From Scandinavium manionii (GTDB lineage Bacteria > Pseudomonadota > Gammaproteobacteria > Enterobacterales > Enterobacteriaceae), in the NCBI RefSeq assembly GCF_024764775.1, contig NZ_JALIGC010000026.1:1-50944 (forward strand): DNA of 50,944 nt, in the 5' to 3' direction. Positions 50,916 to 50,944 of the stretch are shown here, piece by piece; the stretch's first letter is position 1; each line of letters starts with the position of its first letter. The notes under the pieces were generated by a model. That model did not search any database. It was not told the DNA's origin and saw only the letters and a program-made list of their open reading frames with translations. Both the position numbers and the translations under genes were made by a program.

Positions 50916-50936
50916 CCCGCCACTCGGCGGGTTTTT
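50916..50936 (+). terminator. Terminator after the DUF2335 gene
   Basis: CCCGCC-ACTC-GGCGGG hairpin followed by TTTTT, seven bases after the stop. Confidence 0.85.
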
Positions 50937-50944
50937 GCTATCTT

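Overview
The window is chromosome of a member of the Enterobacteriaceae, closest in character to Enterobacter, Lelliottia, Leclercia or Kosakonia. Bases about 15,000-42,728 carry the Escherichia coli minute 35-36 neighbourhood almost gene for gene (tqsA, mdtJI, ydgD, ydgU, asr, ynfM, ynfL, mlc, bioD2, clcB, dmsD, ynfE, ynfD, ynfC, speG, ynfB, ynfA, rspA, rspB). Added to it are an osmVWXY operon of the Salmonella type and a complete mdc malonate decarboxylase cluster, so it is not E. coli. No rRNA, tRNA, IS element or CRISPR array was seen. All family assignments come from reading the translated sequence against remembered families; no database search was run.

Layout. 1-2,979: three tightly spaced minus-strand envelope genes (MASE1-type membrane protein, membrane protein with a putative permuted papain-like domain, start of a MipA/OmpV porin-like protein). 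3,030-4,438: RcnB-like periplasmic protein and an EamA transporter. 4,538-12,863: mdcR facing the mdcABCDEFGH operon, which encodes a biotin-independent malonate decarboxylase, the enzymes that build and load its unusual prosthetic group, and a malonate permease. 12,864-17,021: yajD, an alpha/beta hydrolase, a pseudouridine synthase, yaiL, ymjA, tqsA. 17,226-18,098: mdtJI spermidine exporter with a candidate leader peptide. 18,194-27,866: ydgD, ydgU, asr (with a recognisable RstA box), an M32 carboxypeptidase, ynfM/ynfL, mlc (with a self-operator), bioD2, clcB. 28,005-31,445: osmVWXY osmoprotectant ABC importer. 31,747-35,292: a Tat-exported molybdoenzyme (ynfE/F type), its chaperone dmsD, and ynfD; the usual iron-sulfur and membrane subunits are absent from this site. 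35,589-38,857: an orphan membrane protein, ynfC, speG, ynfB, a small unknown gene, ynfA. 39,038-42,728: a sugar-acid MFS transporter, rspA and rspB, with one 12-base motif upstream of both transcription units.

42,773-50,944 is the start of a lambdoid prophage. It interrupts a transporter gene downstream of rspB after 31 codons, which I recall as the gene (ydfJ) and neighbourhood used by Qin in E. coli K-12. From the junction: integrase, an excisionase fused to an N-terminal region with three helix-turn-helix-like repeats, a divergent control region, a small plus-strand gene, a phage lipoprotein, then a DUF3037 protein and a HipA-like kinase lying directly downstream of the cI-type repressor, then cro and a run of small early genes ending in a DUF2335 membrane protein. 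The kinase/DUF3037 pair sits where lambda carries rexAB and would be expressed from the repressor promoter in the lysogen. It is the best candidate here for an undescribed phage-defence or lysogenic-conversion system. Related 16-base operator-like sites occur in the cI/cro gap and again 3.3 kb away between the excisionase/integrase operon and the small divergent gene, suggesting one repressor controls both.
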